Of a stretch of DNA of 42,804 nucleotides, positions 1 to 7,819 are shown one piece after another. The notes under the pieces are model-generated. The model was not told where the DNA came from. It did no database searches and saw nothing but the letters and a program-made list of their open reading frames with translations. A program made the translations under genes and the position numbers. The stretch is from NCBI GenBank assembly GCA_002069945.1, contig MWCH01000009.1, positions 1 through 42,804 of the forward strand, read 5' to 3'. The stretch comes from Microgenomates group bacterium ADurb.Bin219. GTDB taxonomy: Bacteria > Patescibacteriota > Microgenomatia > UM-FILTER-40-11. Positions within the stretch are counted from its first letter, which is position 1. Each line of letters starts with the position of its first letter.

Positions 1-185
1 AAGGTTACAGCACCACCGATACCAAGATAAAAAGCGTCAGCCAACTTTTTAAAGAAGAAAAAAATCCCTTCGTCCTGCTAACCAGAGATTGGATTTTAGA
101 AAGAGAAGGGATTAAACCAAACCGCTACCAAATCATAAAGCAAATTGGCGACCGGGTTTTAGTGAAAGGAAACACTAACCGGTAA
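1..185 (+). CDS. 3' end of a membrane glycosyltransferase-like protein (partial)
   Basis: An open frame enters from the left edge (first full codon at 3) and ends in TAA at 183-185, giving 60 residues. The tail reads like the soluble C-terminus of PMT/ArnT-type (GT39/GT83) glycosyltransferases, with a short strand-loop-strand around 'VLLTRDWILEREGI' and a final 'QIGDRVLVK'. No membrane segment is visible because the body of the gene lies outside the window. The family call is from general resemblance only. Nothing follows it on this strand. Confidence 0.45.
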   Translation, partial: GYSTTDTKIKSVSQLFKEEKNPFVLLTRDWILEREGIKPNRYQIIKQIGDRVLVKGNTNR

Positions 186-235
186 GAGTAAGAGTTTATC
201 TTTCTCGTAAGGATATTCTTTTTTTTGTTCCTTAT

Positions 236-532
236 TTATCTTTCCAAAATATCCGACTCGCTTTTCCGCCAAAGCAAAAATAAGAAGACGGCTGAAATTA
301 CAATAAGAAGAACAACCGCCCAATCAAGAAATATTGCCAGTTGAGAATTGGCCGCCGCTCCCAAAACTCTTGCTTGTGTTGTTTCCAAAGCCACTTGACT
401 GTCCGGGGATTCGGAAAAAAGCGGTCTTTTTTGGACAAAATCACCCGCTGTCCGGGTAAAAACAACCAATTCGATCAACAAGACCGGAAAGAAAATCAAA
501 AAAGGAGCTTTCTGACGAAAAAAATCTTTCAT
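236..532 (-). CDS. small two-TM membrane protein, unknown function
   Basis: A 98-residue protein with hydrophobic segments at about residues 10-27 and 68-87, and a polar stretch of about 40 residues between them that would lie outside the membrane if both segments span it. The basic 'MKDFFRQK' start suggests N-in. I recognise no family. It is transcribed away from the kinase gene at 695-1210, with about 160 bp between them. The composition of the polar part and clean flanking stops make it more likely real than a shadow, but it has no visible partner and no clear ribosome-binding site. Confidence 0.5.
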   Translation of the reverse strand: MKDFFRQKAPFLIFFPVLLIELVVFTRTAGDFVQKRPLFSESPDSQVALETTQARVLGAAANSQLAIFLDWAVVLLIVISAVFLFLLWRKSESDILER

Positions 533-694
533 CTTGCTTCATTCTATTGCAAATCATCACCTAAAATCAAGCTTTTGTATATAATACGGTCTTTTCCGAC
601 ATTAGACCTCCGAAGATAGTAATTGATTGTCTTTTTATGTTATCCGTAGCTACTCACTTTTTAATCAGCGCGCATGAAATATTAGTTCAATTTT

Positions 695-1210
695 TTATTC
701 TAAACGTGTTCTAATCTCCTTAAGACATTCTTCCAACGATAATTTTTCCGTATCTAAAACTAAAGCACCGGGGTAAAAGGTTTTTTCCAATTGGTTATAA
801 ATTCTTTCAATAACCTCATCGCCTAACGGCTTGCGGCAACCTTCTTTAATGCCCGGCCTGGTCCTGTCCCTTTCTTGTAAAACGCCAAGTGAACACTTTA
901 TTTGAAAAACTTTTACTTTAATATTTCTCTTTTCGGCCAATTTAACCGCCAAGGGAATAATAAAAGGATCAAAAAAGATTTTTTCCATAACTACGGAAAA
1001 CCCGGCATCAAGTAAATATTCCAAAACCGCCAAAGCACATTTATCAACATATTTCTGTTCCGACAAAGAAGCTTCGCCGGAGAAAAAATCTTTAAAATTA
1101 TCAACTTTCAGCCAGACAATTTTTTTCTTGAAATTTCTAAGTCCTTTGGCAATGGTGGTTTTCCCGCTGGCCGGCGCTCCGCGAATAATTACCAAAAATT
1201 GTTTTGCCAT
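695..1210 (-). CDS. P-loop (AAA_33 / zeta-toxin-like) kinase
   Basis: A 171-residue P-loop protein. Walker A is GAPASGKT at about residues 11-18. After it come a D-N-F substrate/Mg region ('LKVDNFKDFF'), a hydrophobic strand ending 'VVMEKIFFD', and an arginine-bearing lid ('QERDRTRPG'). This is the pattern of small nucleotide/sugar/antibiotic kinases in the AAA_33, gluconate kinase and zeta-toxin group. The substrate cannot be read from sequence. No antitoxin-like gene is adjacent, so a toxin role is not supported. Codon use (GGC, CCG, GCC) matches the core genes, so I place it outside the mobile element. Confidence 0.75.
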   Translation of the reverse strand: MAKQFLVIIRGAPASGKTTIAKGLRNFKKKIVWLKVDNFKDFFSGEASLSEQKYVDKCALAVLEYLLDAGFSVVMEKIFFDPFIIPLAVKLAEKRNIKVKVFQIKCSLGVLQERDRTRPGIKEGCRKPLGDEVIERIYNQLEKTFYPGALVLDTEKLSLEECLKEIRTRLE

Positions 1211-1570
1211 TTTATTTCAACCAAATTTGGGATAGCAGCACTTTTTGAAATGCTAGCATATAGGGTACCGCATATGCCTACATCCCATACCCTATCTTAT
1301 TAACAACTTTCGTACCCTCCGTACCCCTCCCCTCGATTTTACTTTGAAAATCTCATCTTAAATTGGACGGATACTTCTAATAGTATAACTGATCCCGTTT
1401 AATATCCCTAGTCATAGCGGGCATATACGGATAAATATATGTTGGGATATAAACGGCTACTATATATAGTCTATGAGAGTCTACCTATTCAAGGCTAAAT
1501 GTGCAATTGTGAGTCTACATATTTGCACATTTGAGGAAAATGGGCAGTATGGATAATGTATGCTAATGGC
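1211..1570. other. 360-bp intergenic region with inverted and direct repeats
   Basis: No convincing gene in either direction. The stretch is AT-rich and holds the 10-bp inverted repeat listed separately. The octamer GAGTCTAC also occurs twice (1477-1484 and 1511-1518), and AGGGTA/TACCCT are placed as a weak inverted pair around 1262-1293. It separates the kinase gene from the zinc-ribbon gene. Confidence 0.5.
1497..1532. repeat. perfect 10-bp inverted repeat with 16-nt spacer
   Basis: AAATGTGCAA (1497-1506) and TTGCACATTT (1523-1532) are exact reverse complements. There is no T-run on either side, so an intrinsic terminator is unlikely. It lies 38 bp beyond the stop codon of the zinc-ribbon gene (minus strand) and could be a protein-binding site or an RNA hairpin. 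Confidence 0.6.
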
Positions 1571-1879
1571 CTATTCCCTGTAGTAATGTTTACTAATCAG
1601 ATACACCAAAAATATAAATGTTGCTAAACCTAACAACCAATGGAAAAGTCCCAAATAAATTGACGGGATCATTGCCAGAATAACCAATATTCCCGATATA
1701 GTTTTACTGTATTGTGCGTCTTTAATACCCTTACTGACTGCCCTAGCATCTATCGTGCTATTCGATGGGCTAAAAATCTGGCTACTACTCGGAACTTCTA
1801 ACCACTCTCCGCAATGCTTACACTTCTTAGCATCGGCCAAGATTTCCTCTGCACAATAGGGACATTTTATTTTATTCAT
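1571..1879 (-). CDS. zinc-ribbon membrane protein
   Basis: A 102-residue protein. The N-terminal treble-clef/zinc-ribbon has two knuckles, C-P-Y-C (about residues 6-9) and C-K-H-C (about 20-23). A polar linker follows, then two hydrophobic segments (about 61-78 and 80-96) that should anchor it in the membrane with the ribbon in the cytoplasm. The start is supported by a strong Shine-Dalgarno AGGGGGTGA just upstream, unusual in this window. That ribosome-binding site lies inside a structured leader (1880-2021) able to hide it, so regulation at translation or by attenuation is likely. Function unknown; such ribbons often sense or bind nucleic acid or partner proteins. Confidence 0.7.
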   Translation of the reverse strand: MNKIKCPYCAEEILADAKKCKHCGEWLEVPSSSQIFSPSNSTIDARAVSKGIKDAQYSKTISGILVILAMIPSIYLGLFHWLLGLATFIFLVYLISKHYYRE

Positions 1880-2021
1880 TTGTTCACCCCCTGATCGGTT
1901 TTATTAGCGGTGAACCAAAAAGCCCGCCGCTAGCGATGGCTTGCGCCACCTACCAATCTTTCGATTGATAACCGATCAAGGATGCTCTAACGACGAGCTT
2001 TCTGCCCTTGATCGGATTTTT
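1880..2021 (-). promoter_or_regulatory. structured leader RNA with alternative pairings (riboswitch-like)
   Basis: Read on the minus strand toward the zinc-ribbon gene, the order is as follows. P1 is CCGATCAAGG/CCTTGATCGG (plus coordinates 2006-2015 with 1972-1981), with an inner GCTC/GAGC helix. P2 is CAATC-GAAA-GATTG (1954-1967). P3 is GGTGGC-GCAA-GCCATC (1935-1950). Then comes a terminator-like hairpin AAGCC..CGC/GCG..GGCTT with a T-run (1917-1942). Two GNRA tetraloops and a G.U pair favour the minus strand as the RNA. The 3' arm of P1 can instead pair with CCGATCAGGG (1889-1898), which contains part of the Shine-Dalgarno. GTTCACC (1909-1915) can pair with GGTGAAC (1882-1888), also over the ribosome-binding site. 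The P3 and terminator hairpins overlap and exclude each other. The topology loosely recalls c-di-GMP-I riboswitches, but that consensus is not met. Confidence 0.6.
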
Positions 2022-2133
2022 TGCCATGCCTTACAGCGCAAACTATAAAGTTTAGGCAATTTCTAACTAACCCTATTTTACATTATTATCTCGCAAATTC
2101 TCAAGACATTTAGTACAATTAAAGACAATTAGT

Positions 2134-2334
2134 ATGAACCCAGACATTGAAGAGTTGCTGACTATAGATCAGGCAGCAAAAATACTGAAAGTAAACGCAC
2201 AGACATTGCGCAGATGGGACAGGCAAGGCATCCTAAAAGCAGTCCGTGTAGGCACACGGCGAGGTGTGGGAGATAGACGCTATCGCAAGCAGGATATTGA
2301 GGCATATATATCCCGCCATCACAAAAGTAAGTAA
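2134..2334 (+). CDS. excisionase-family MerR-like HTH protein (left end)
   Basis: A 66-residue single-domain DNA-binding protein of the HTH_17/excisionase type. 'LTIDQAAKILKVNAQTLRRWDRQG' is the helix-turn-helix plus the start of the wing, and 'RRYRKQDIEAYI' is the typical C-terminal wing and helix. It is clearly related to the second HTH protein at 12322-12546. It is the first gene of the element and heads a long plus-strand operon. Candidate roles are recombination directionality factor or operon regulator. A TACAAT -10-like box lies at 2114-2119, and there is no Shine-Dalgarno. Confidence 0.8.
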   Translation: MNPDIEELLTIDQAAKILKVNAQTLRRWDRQGILKAVRVGTRRGVGDRRYRKQDIEAYISRHHKSK

Positions 2335-2350
2335 AATTAAAAAGAGAATT

Positions 2351-3346
2351 ATGAAAATAAAAATTGATGAGGCAAAACAATTATCGAATAAGATTCTTCG
2401 GAAAATTGGGTTCTCTGATGGCGATTCTCATTTAATAACACAAAACCTTATTGATGGCGAGTTAACTGGCCGAAAAAGCCATGGTTTTGTGAGACTACCT
2501 GCTATTAAAAGAAATGTAGAGGGTGGAAAACTCAGCACAACGCATGAAGAAATTGAGATCGTTAAGGAAACAAATTCATCATTACTGATCAACGCGAAGA
2601 ATAAGCCTGGTTTTATTGCTATCTATAAATCTCTTGAAAAAGCAATTCCCAAAGCCAAAGAATCAGGAATCGTTGTGGTAGGAATTCAAGATGCGGAATA
2701 CTGCTCAGGTTACATAGGATCATACGCAACACATGCTGCTTCTAATGACTTAATATTCATTGGATTTAACAACTCTCCTGGTGGGTTAGTTCCATACGGA
2801 TCAAAAAAAGAACTTTGGGGTACAGATCCAATTACAGTAGGTATACCCACCAATGACGTCCCCGTCATCTTAGACATGGCCTCATCCAAAATAACATGGG
2901 GTGAGTTGATGGTAGCAAAACAGGAGGGAAGAAAGATTAGAGAGGGAGCAGCTATTGATAAAGACGGAAACCCCACAACGAACCCAGAAGAAGCTATGGC
3001 AGGAGGGTTATTGCCTATCGCCGAACACAAAGGATCGGGCTTAGCGTTCATTGTTGAACTACTAGCTGGTGCTTTAACTGGTTCAAGAGTTGGGCAATCT
3101 GTAAATGGTGGTTGGGGCACTTCATATATTCTTATCAATCCTGCAATTTTCAGGCCAATAGAAAAGTTCAAGAGAGACGTTGAAATTGCAATTAAAGAAC
3201 TGAAAAACGCTCCAAAAGCAGAGGGTATAAATGAAATTTACTATCCAGGTGAACAATCAGAAAAACGAAAGAATGAGAATACTAAATCAGGAGAGATTGA
3301 AATCAATGACAATTTACATACAGCATTACAAGAGATTCTAAAATGA
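2351..3346 (+). CDS. malate/L-lactate dehydrogenase family (Ldh2) oxidoreductase
   Basis: A 331-residue NAD(P)-dependent 2-hydroxyacid dehydrogenase of the Ldh_2 (MdhC/YlbC-like) fold, unrelated to Rossmann-type LDH/MDH. Family landmarks in order are the 'KSHGFVRLP' segment with the conserved His, 'LWGTDPITVGIP', 'ILDMASS' and 'AEHKGSGLAFIVELLAGALTG'. Length is near the usual 330-350. The frame is open upstream to 2264 inside the HTH gene, but the ATG at 2351 fits the family N-terminus and follows AAAGAGAATT. The stop overlaps the next start (ATGA), so it is translationally coupled to the DUF5680 gene. Substrate (malate, lactate, sulfolactate, ureidoglycolate) cannot be told. A metabolic enzyme in second position of a mobile-element operon is unusual. 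Confidence 0.85.
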   Translation: MKIKIDEAKQLSNKILRKIGFSDGDSHLITQNLIDGELTGRKSHGFVRLPAIKRNVEGGKLSTTHEEIEIVKETNSSLLINAKNKPGFIAIYKSLEKAIPKAKESGIVVVGIQDAEYCSGYIGSYATHAASNDLIFIGFNNSPGGLVPYGSKKELWGTDPITVGIPTNDVPVILDMASSKITWGELMVAKQEGRKIREGAAIDKDGNPTTNPEEAMAGGLLPIAEHKGSGLAFIVELLAGALTGSRVGQSVNGGWGTSYILINPAIFRPIEKFKRDVEIAIKELKNAPKAEGINEIYYPGEQSEKRKNENTKSGEIEINDNLHTALQEILK

Positions 3347-3813
3347 ATAAAGAAGCATTAAGACAATTTCTAGTAGATTCAAATAAAGCTGGTTATGCTG
3401 GTGGCGAAGAGAAGAAATGGATTAAAGAACCAAACGGATCGACTACGATACCTTTTGAAAAAGGTGAATGGCGATCCGACGACAATTTCTATGGCGGTGA
3501 ACCTTACGGAGGCAGGATTGTTGTGTTTTATAAGGACAAACCACATTGGATGATGGTTTACTACGGTTGGGTGACTGAAGACGTGGAGACAAACATTGTT
3601 TATGGGATTTTAAGAGGTGCGTTAATGAAAATGCCAGATGATGCACCATTCAGAGGGCCACGAGAATATAAGGAGGGAAAATTCACATACACTAACAAAT
3701 GGATTGGGGATGTGGAGCAGTATTCTGGAGAAGAACAAATAACCCAAGGTGGAAATTTGATATACAAGGCAAATTATATGGGTGGTTTAGTCGATCAAAG
3801 ATCAGGAGTTTAA
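3343..3813 (+). CDS. DUF5680 domain protein, element copy
   Basis: A 156-residue protein made entirely of a DUF5680-type domain. Conserved blocks are 'GYAGGEEKKWIKE', 'GSTTIPFEKGEW', 'GGEPYGGR' and a C-terminal 'GLVDQ'. It aligns without gaps to the chromosomal protein at 36219-36689; my hand count is 103 identical residues of 156. No catalytic motif is recognisable, though the conserved W, Y and G positions suggest a small beta-rich binding fold. It is coupled to the dehydrogenase by an ATGA overlap. DUF5680 domains are elsewhere often fused to HTH regulators (family knowledge), which hints at a sensing role. Confidence 0.8.
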   Translation: MNKEALRQFLVDSNKAGYAGGEEKKWIKEPNGSTTIPFEKGEWRSDDNFYGGEPYGGRIVVFYKDKPHWMMVYYGWVTEDVETNIVYGILRGALMKMPDDAPFRGPREYKEGKFTYTNKWIGDVEQYSGEEQITQGGNLIYKANYMGGLVDQRSGV

Positions 3814-3836
3814 TAATGGAAGAAAAAATATAGATT

Positions 3837-4454
3837 ATGGATAAAACAAAATTGAACGATCTCGTACTCTACTTAACAGGTATGGCTATGAAGCCAGTTT
3901 TAGATGATGAACTATGGAAAACCTATGGCTACAGTAAGCGTCCAAAAAGTGGAAGTGTTTTCCACAAAATGTTGCCAGACAAGTTTGAATTGGAAGATTA
4001 CATAACAAAAGATGTATTAACGATGGGGCTTATCGACATCCTCAATGCTATTAAGAAATCAAATAAATCCTCGGAAGATCAATTGCTTATCGCATTTGGT
4101 GTAGTAGATCAATTTGCTGAAACAACCAAACACATGTTCCCTACTGAAGATTTTGTTGACTATCTACTCTCTTCATATTCAAGTTATGTCAAAAGTGACA
4201 AAGCGAAAATACACGAACCTTGGATAATAAAATCTAAAGACAAATTGAATAAGAAAAATTTTGCTAAATATATGGTGGGAACAATCACCTTATTGGGAAC
4301 AGAAACGCACAATGGAGATTTTTTCTTAGATACATCAATACTGAAAAATACCATCGACAATTCAGTCATAGATGAAAAACTTAAGGTTTCATTACCAGAG
4401 GATAAACATAAAAAATATATAGATTTATTATCAAATCACATTTTTAACTTATGA
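3837..4454 (+). CDS. hypothetical protein, first gene of an unknown four-gene module
   Basis: A 205-residue, mostly helical, lysine-rich soluble protein without signal peptide or membrane segment. I recognise no domain. The middle ('KKSNKSSEDQLLIAFGVVDQFAETT') and the C-terminal 'KKYIDLLSNHIFNL' look like amphipathic helices. It starts 23 nt after the DUF5680 gene and overlaps the next gene by 4 nt (ATGA), so it should be made together with the membrane protein that follows. Base and codon use match the rest of the element. Confidence 0.6.
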   Translation: MDKTKLNDLVLYLTGMAMKPVLDDELWKTYGYSKRPKSGSVFHKMLPDKFELEDYITKDVLTMGLIDILNAIKKSNKSSEDQLLIAFGVVDQFAETTKHMFPTEDFVDYLLSSYSSYVKSDKAKIHEPWIIKSKDKLNKKNFAKYMVGTITLLGTETHNGDFFLDTSILKNTIDNSVIDEKLKVSLPEDKHKKYIDLLSNHIFNL

Positions 4455-5593
4455 AATTTGGAATTAGAACACCATCATTAAAAAGAAGAATTTCCGCTAG
4501 GACATCTTGGAAACGGTATGTCCGTCATAGCTTAGGATTAAAAGCGCCAAGGGGAATGGGAATCCTAACTAACCCAAAGAAAGCCTTATACAACAAGGTG
4601 TACAACAAAACCTCCGTAAGCGTAGATAGGTTGCTTAAAGTACCAAAAAATAATAATGATGCAGGAAATACTACTACCCCTAACGACAAAACGTATCCTG
4701 TGGGCATAGAAACCTCGAACACTGGGAATATTATTAGGAGTTCGAATAAAGCATTAACAGTAACCAGTAAGAATTTTGAAGATCTAAGGAAACAGATCAC
4801 GGATATTTACAACAAGAGAGTTGAACTTATTAAGCAATTGAATTCCGCAAAAACAAAATTGTTTTTACTGACTCTTGTTCACTTTGGTAGCTACTTGGTT
4901 ATTATTGGATTTTTCTACAAGAAAATTGCAGAGACTAGGAAATTGCAGCAAGATGTAGTTAAAAAATTAGAAGAACAAATTGCTGCGACATTTGTCCAAT
5001 TAACATTTGCTGACAAATCCCAATTGGAAAAGAGTTGGCTCAATTGCGTTGATACATTCAAGGAGATGATGAGTAGCGAGAAGATTTGGGATATTACATA
5101 TGCCGAGGGAGTTGATCGGGCAAAAGCCCGTACAATGGCACAGACAGCTACAAAAAGAACACCTCTTCATACTAAGGATAGAGATATTGAGTTTGTTAAA
5201 AGCGATCTTCCCTATTTATTGTTACCTAATGCTAATGGCCCTGATTTATTTTTCTTTCCTACATTTCTTATTTTGTTCAAAGATAATGTAGACTTTGGGA
5301 TTTTTGATATTAGGGATATTAACTTTCGTTTGAAATTGACGGCATACATAGAAGAAGAAAGCGTACCAAAAGATACCGAAATTGTTCAGCATACATGGAA
5401 AAAAACAAATAAGGATGGTTCGAGGGATAAGAGATTTAATAATAACTATCAAATTCCAGTCGTTAAGTATGGAGATATGGGAATAAATTCAGAAAGCGGG
5501 TTGGATGAATCGTTTATGTTTAGTAACTTTGATGCTTTCTCAAATTTTTCCAAAACATTTGAGTTCCACTTTAATCTGTTAATGAAACTATAA
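4451..5593 (+). CDS. membrane-anchored protein of unknown function
   Basis: A 380-residue protein. The very basic N-terminus ('SLKRRISARTSWKRYVRHSLGLK', residues about 9-31, followed by 'APRGMG' and 'NPKKALYNKVYNKT') is a pattern I associate with short phage and island proteins. A single hydrophobic segment at about 137-155 is flanked by charged helices with coiled-coil character (110-135 and 157-180). The C-terminal half is soluble and ends in a conserved-looking block around 'PVVKYGDMGINSESG'. It may be a one-pass membrane protein with a large cytoplasmic or external domain. It is coupled to the genes before (ATGA) and after (2-nt gap). No function can be assigned. Confidence 0.6.
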   Translation: MKFGIRTPSLKRRISARTSWKRYVRHSLGLKAPRGMGILTNPKKALYNKVYNKTSVSVDRLLKVPKNNNDAGNTTTPNDKTYPVGIETSNTGNIIRSSNKALTVTSKNFEDLRKQITDIYNKRVELIKQLNSAKTKLFLLTLVHFGSYLVIIGFFYKKIAETRKLQQDVVKKLEEQIAATFVQLTFADKSQLEKSWLNCVDTFKEMMSSEKIWDITYAEGVDRAKARTMAQTATKRTPLHTKDRDIEFVKSDLPYLLLPNANGPDLFFFPTFLILFKDNVDFGIFDIRDINFRLKLTAYIEEESVPKDTEIVQHTWKKTNKDGSRDKRFNNNYQIPVVKYGDMGINSESGLDESFMFSNFDAFSNFSKTFEFHFNLLMKL

Positions 5594-5595
5594 CT

Positions 5596-6348
5596 ATGTT
5601 CAAGTTGTTTAATACTTCTAAATACAAAAATGAGGAAGAAGCCGTAACGGAATTGATGCGTATTACAAGCATGGGATTTGGAAGCGAGCAAGACTTTAAG
5701 AAAGAAAACATGTTAAAGGTTATTGGTGATATTGAAAATGAATTTCAGAACAGCACAAATCCTAGACTTGCCTATTGGTTAGGTATAGCTTGGAGAAATT
5801 TTACTGCGTGGCATATTCGAGGAGATGAAAGAAAAGAGTATCTAGACATGGCGATAAATTACTTCGATAAAGCATTCTCGCTTTCTAAGACTACTCTTCC
5901 TGTGCAATTGCCATTAGAAAAGAGGCACAATTCTCAGTATTTGGATCAAATAGACATAGCTGGAGAGTTAGGACACATGTTGGTTGAGGATGCTCCAATT
6001 AGAGATCTAGATCGTGCGGAAAAGGTATTAAAGTTTGTTTTTGATAATACCGATGAATACGAACCCAGTCTGTGTTCATACGCTGAACTTTTCTATAAGC
6101 GTGGAGATTATTTGAAATGTGCAGAAATAGGCCTAAACATAAGCAATCGTTGTGCTATTTCGCCCGAATGGAAAGATAGTCCCCCACCGGCTCCATTAGG
6201 AATTGTGGGTAGCGCATATCGAGCCTTTGCTAAACAAGCCAAGAAGAGTGGCAAGAATGAGGTGGCGATTGAATACTTTGAAAAGATGAAAGGATTGAAA
6301 GTTGCTACGGAAAACGACTTAAAGATTTTAGACAAACTTAAGAATTAA
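5596..6348 (+). CDS. TPR-like helical repeat protein
   Basis: A 250-residue all-helical protein. TPR-like pairs are visible at about 55-100 ('RLAYWLGIAWRNFTAW', 'YLDMAINYFDKAFSL'), at about 140-180 ('DRAEKVLKFVFDN', 'AELFYKRGDYLKCAEIGL') and at the end ('GKNEVAIEYFEKMKGL'). TPR arrays are protein-interaction scaffolds. Here the likely partners are the membrane protein two nucleotides upstream and the nuclease-like protein downstream. There is no signal peptide. The family is not recognised beyond the repeat type. Confidence 0.6.
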   Translation: MFKLFNTSKYKNEEEAVTELMRITSMGFGSEQDFKKENMLKVIGDIENEFQNSTNPRLAYWLGIAWRNFTAWHIRGDERKEYLDMAINYFDKAFSLSKTTLPVQLPLEKRHNSQYLDQIDIAGELGHMLVEDAPIRDLDRAEKVLKFVFDNTDEYEPSLCSYAELFYKRGDYLKCAEIGLNISNRCAISPEWKDSPPPAPLGIVGSAYRAFAKQAKKSGKNEVAIEYFEKMKGLKVATENDLKILDKLKN

Positions 6349-6385
6349 ATGTCAAATGGATCATTGGTGATCGAAATCGAACCAT

Positions 6386-7810
6386 ATGTACATGCTTGAG
6401 AAAGCCTATGCGCTTAAAATATCAACTATCCTTGCCAGTTCCTATTACAAAAAGTGGGTAGACTATTTCGAAAAGGTACTTAGGGCAACACGAAGTAAGC
6501 GACACAAAAATAAGAAAGACGTGTTGCTTGCAATGCAATACAAATTGGCACAAGCGGAAACCCAATTTTGGGGGCTACTTAGGGAGGGACGAGAACGGGC
6601 AAAAAAACTGCACGAAAAAAGTCAATTAACTCCAAAAGAAGAAAAGGAGCTAAGAGGATTAGAGGATCATATTCTTATTCATGAACAACTAATAAGAATC
6701 TCTAGGACGATATGCGATGGTATTGCCTGGAGGAATTTGAATTATAATCGTACATTTCTGAATTCGTCTGCTAGAGGTTTTGGTGCGGGAAGTGTTGATG
6801 TAAACAGTAAAGAATTCCGAAGTGAATTTATGTGGGCGCATAGGATTTCTACAGCTTTGGGTAGTTTAGTGATACTTAACGATTTGACTCATTTCTTAAG
6901 AGTTGGAGATTTGACTGAGATCAAAGACGGAGTTGCTTTTGTTCATGAAATCAAAAAATATGGAAAAGATATAAAGAACATGTTTACCCTAAAAAGGGTT
7001 AAAGGTAACGCAAAAATAAGCAATCAGGCCAAAAGATTATTAGAGTTACAAAGAATTGCATTTACCAATAAAGCTAAGATTGGAGGAATTGATATTGGTA
7101 CAAGAATAATGGAATTGGAGCCACGAACCTACATAAAAGAGATAAAACGACTGTTTCGTGAGTCAGAAAGGAAAATGGTTGTATCGGAAGATTTTGATAA
7201 CTGCATTAATATCGAAGTAACCAATTTTAGGGCAATTAAAGATAGCAAGAAACCTGTCGATATTGAAGAATTAAAGAAACTATCACCTAAAGTGAAAACT
7301 AAAGATTTGGTGCTAATTCATAGCAATTGGGATACCTTTTATAGTGATGAAAAAGGCAACTTTGTTAGATCGGCACCTCCCTATTCGATTTTTCCATTTT
7401 CGGCAAAGGACTGCATGTATCTAACATCTGGTTATTTCTTGGTTAAATGCACATTAAACGTAACCAAACTCAAGGAGATTCTAAAGCACCACAATTGGGA
7501 AATCGAAGATCGTACAGAAACCGATCTGGATAAACAAATTGCTGAATTCGAAAAAGATAAAGATAGAATGTTTTCAATTAAAGATGGCCTCTACGCACAT
7601 TCTCCAGACGATCATGGATTGTTCATTATTAGACGTGGCCCATTTAGCGTTGCCCTTGATGCTATGCTCTATGCTCGACTAACAATGGAATATCTTTCCT
7701 TTTCCAGTTTTCTCGATATTCTTGAGTATATGTATGAGGTAGCATCAAAACGACAAAGAAGCGATGCTTATTTCCCGAGATTTAAGAACGAAAATACGTT
7801 ATGGAATTAA
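6386..7810 (+). CDS. large unknown protein with PD-(D/E)XK-like motif
   Basis: A 474-residue soluble protein. The N-terminal part (about 20-110) is basic and helical. At 171-193 stands 'LRVGDLTEIKDGVAFVHEIK', a hydrophobic strand with G-D175, a turn, then E188-x-K190. This D-(12)-ExK arrangement is what PD-(D/E)XK nucleases show around the metal site. The C-terminal region (about 330-474) is a separate domain with no motif I know. ATG at 6386 is used; in-frame M3 is an alternative. It is the fourth gene of the unknown module, and a nuclease effector role would fit the membrane and TPR partners. The motif alone is modest evidence. Confidence 0.55.
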   Translation: MYMLEKAYALKISTILASSYYKKWVDYFEKVLRATRSKRHKNKKDVLLAMQYKLAQAETQFWGLLREGRERAKKLHEKSQLTPKEEKELRGLEDHILIHEQLIRISRTICDGIAWRNLNYNRTFLNSSARGFGAGSVDVNSKEFRSEFMWAHRISTALGSLVILNDLTHFLRVGDLTEIKDGVAFVHEIKKYGKDIKNMFTLKRVKGNAKISNQAKRLLELQRIAFTNKAKIGGIDIGTRIMELEPRTYIKEIKRLFRESERKMVVSEDFDNCINIEVTNFRAIKDSKKPVDIEELKKLSPKVKTKDLVLIHSNWDTFYSDEKGNFVRSAPPYSIFPFSAKDCMYLTSGYFLVKCTLNVTKLKEILKHHNWEIEDRTETDLDKQIAEFEKDKDRMFSIKDGLYAHSPDDHGLFIIRRGPFSVALDAMLYARLTMEYLSFSSFLDILEYMYEVASKRQRSDAYFPRFKNENTLWN

Positions 7811-7819
7811 TATTGAATA

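Noticed and set aside
695-1210. zeta toxin of a toxin-antitoxin pair
   Set aside because: No antitoxin-like gene is adjacent, so only the P-loop kinase fold is claimed.
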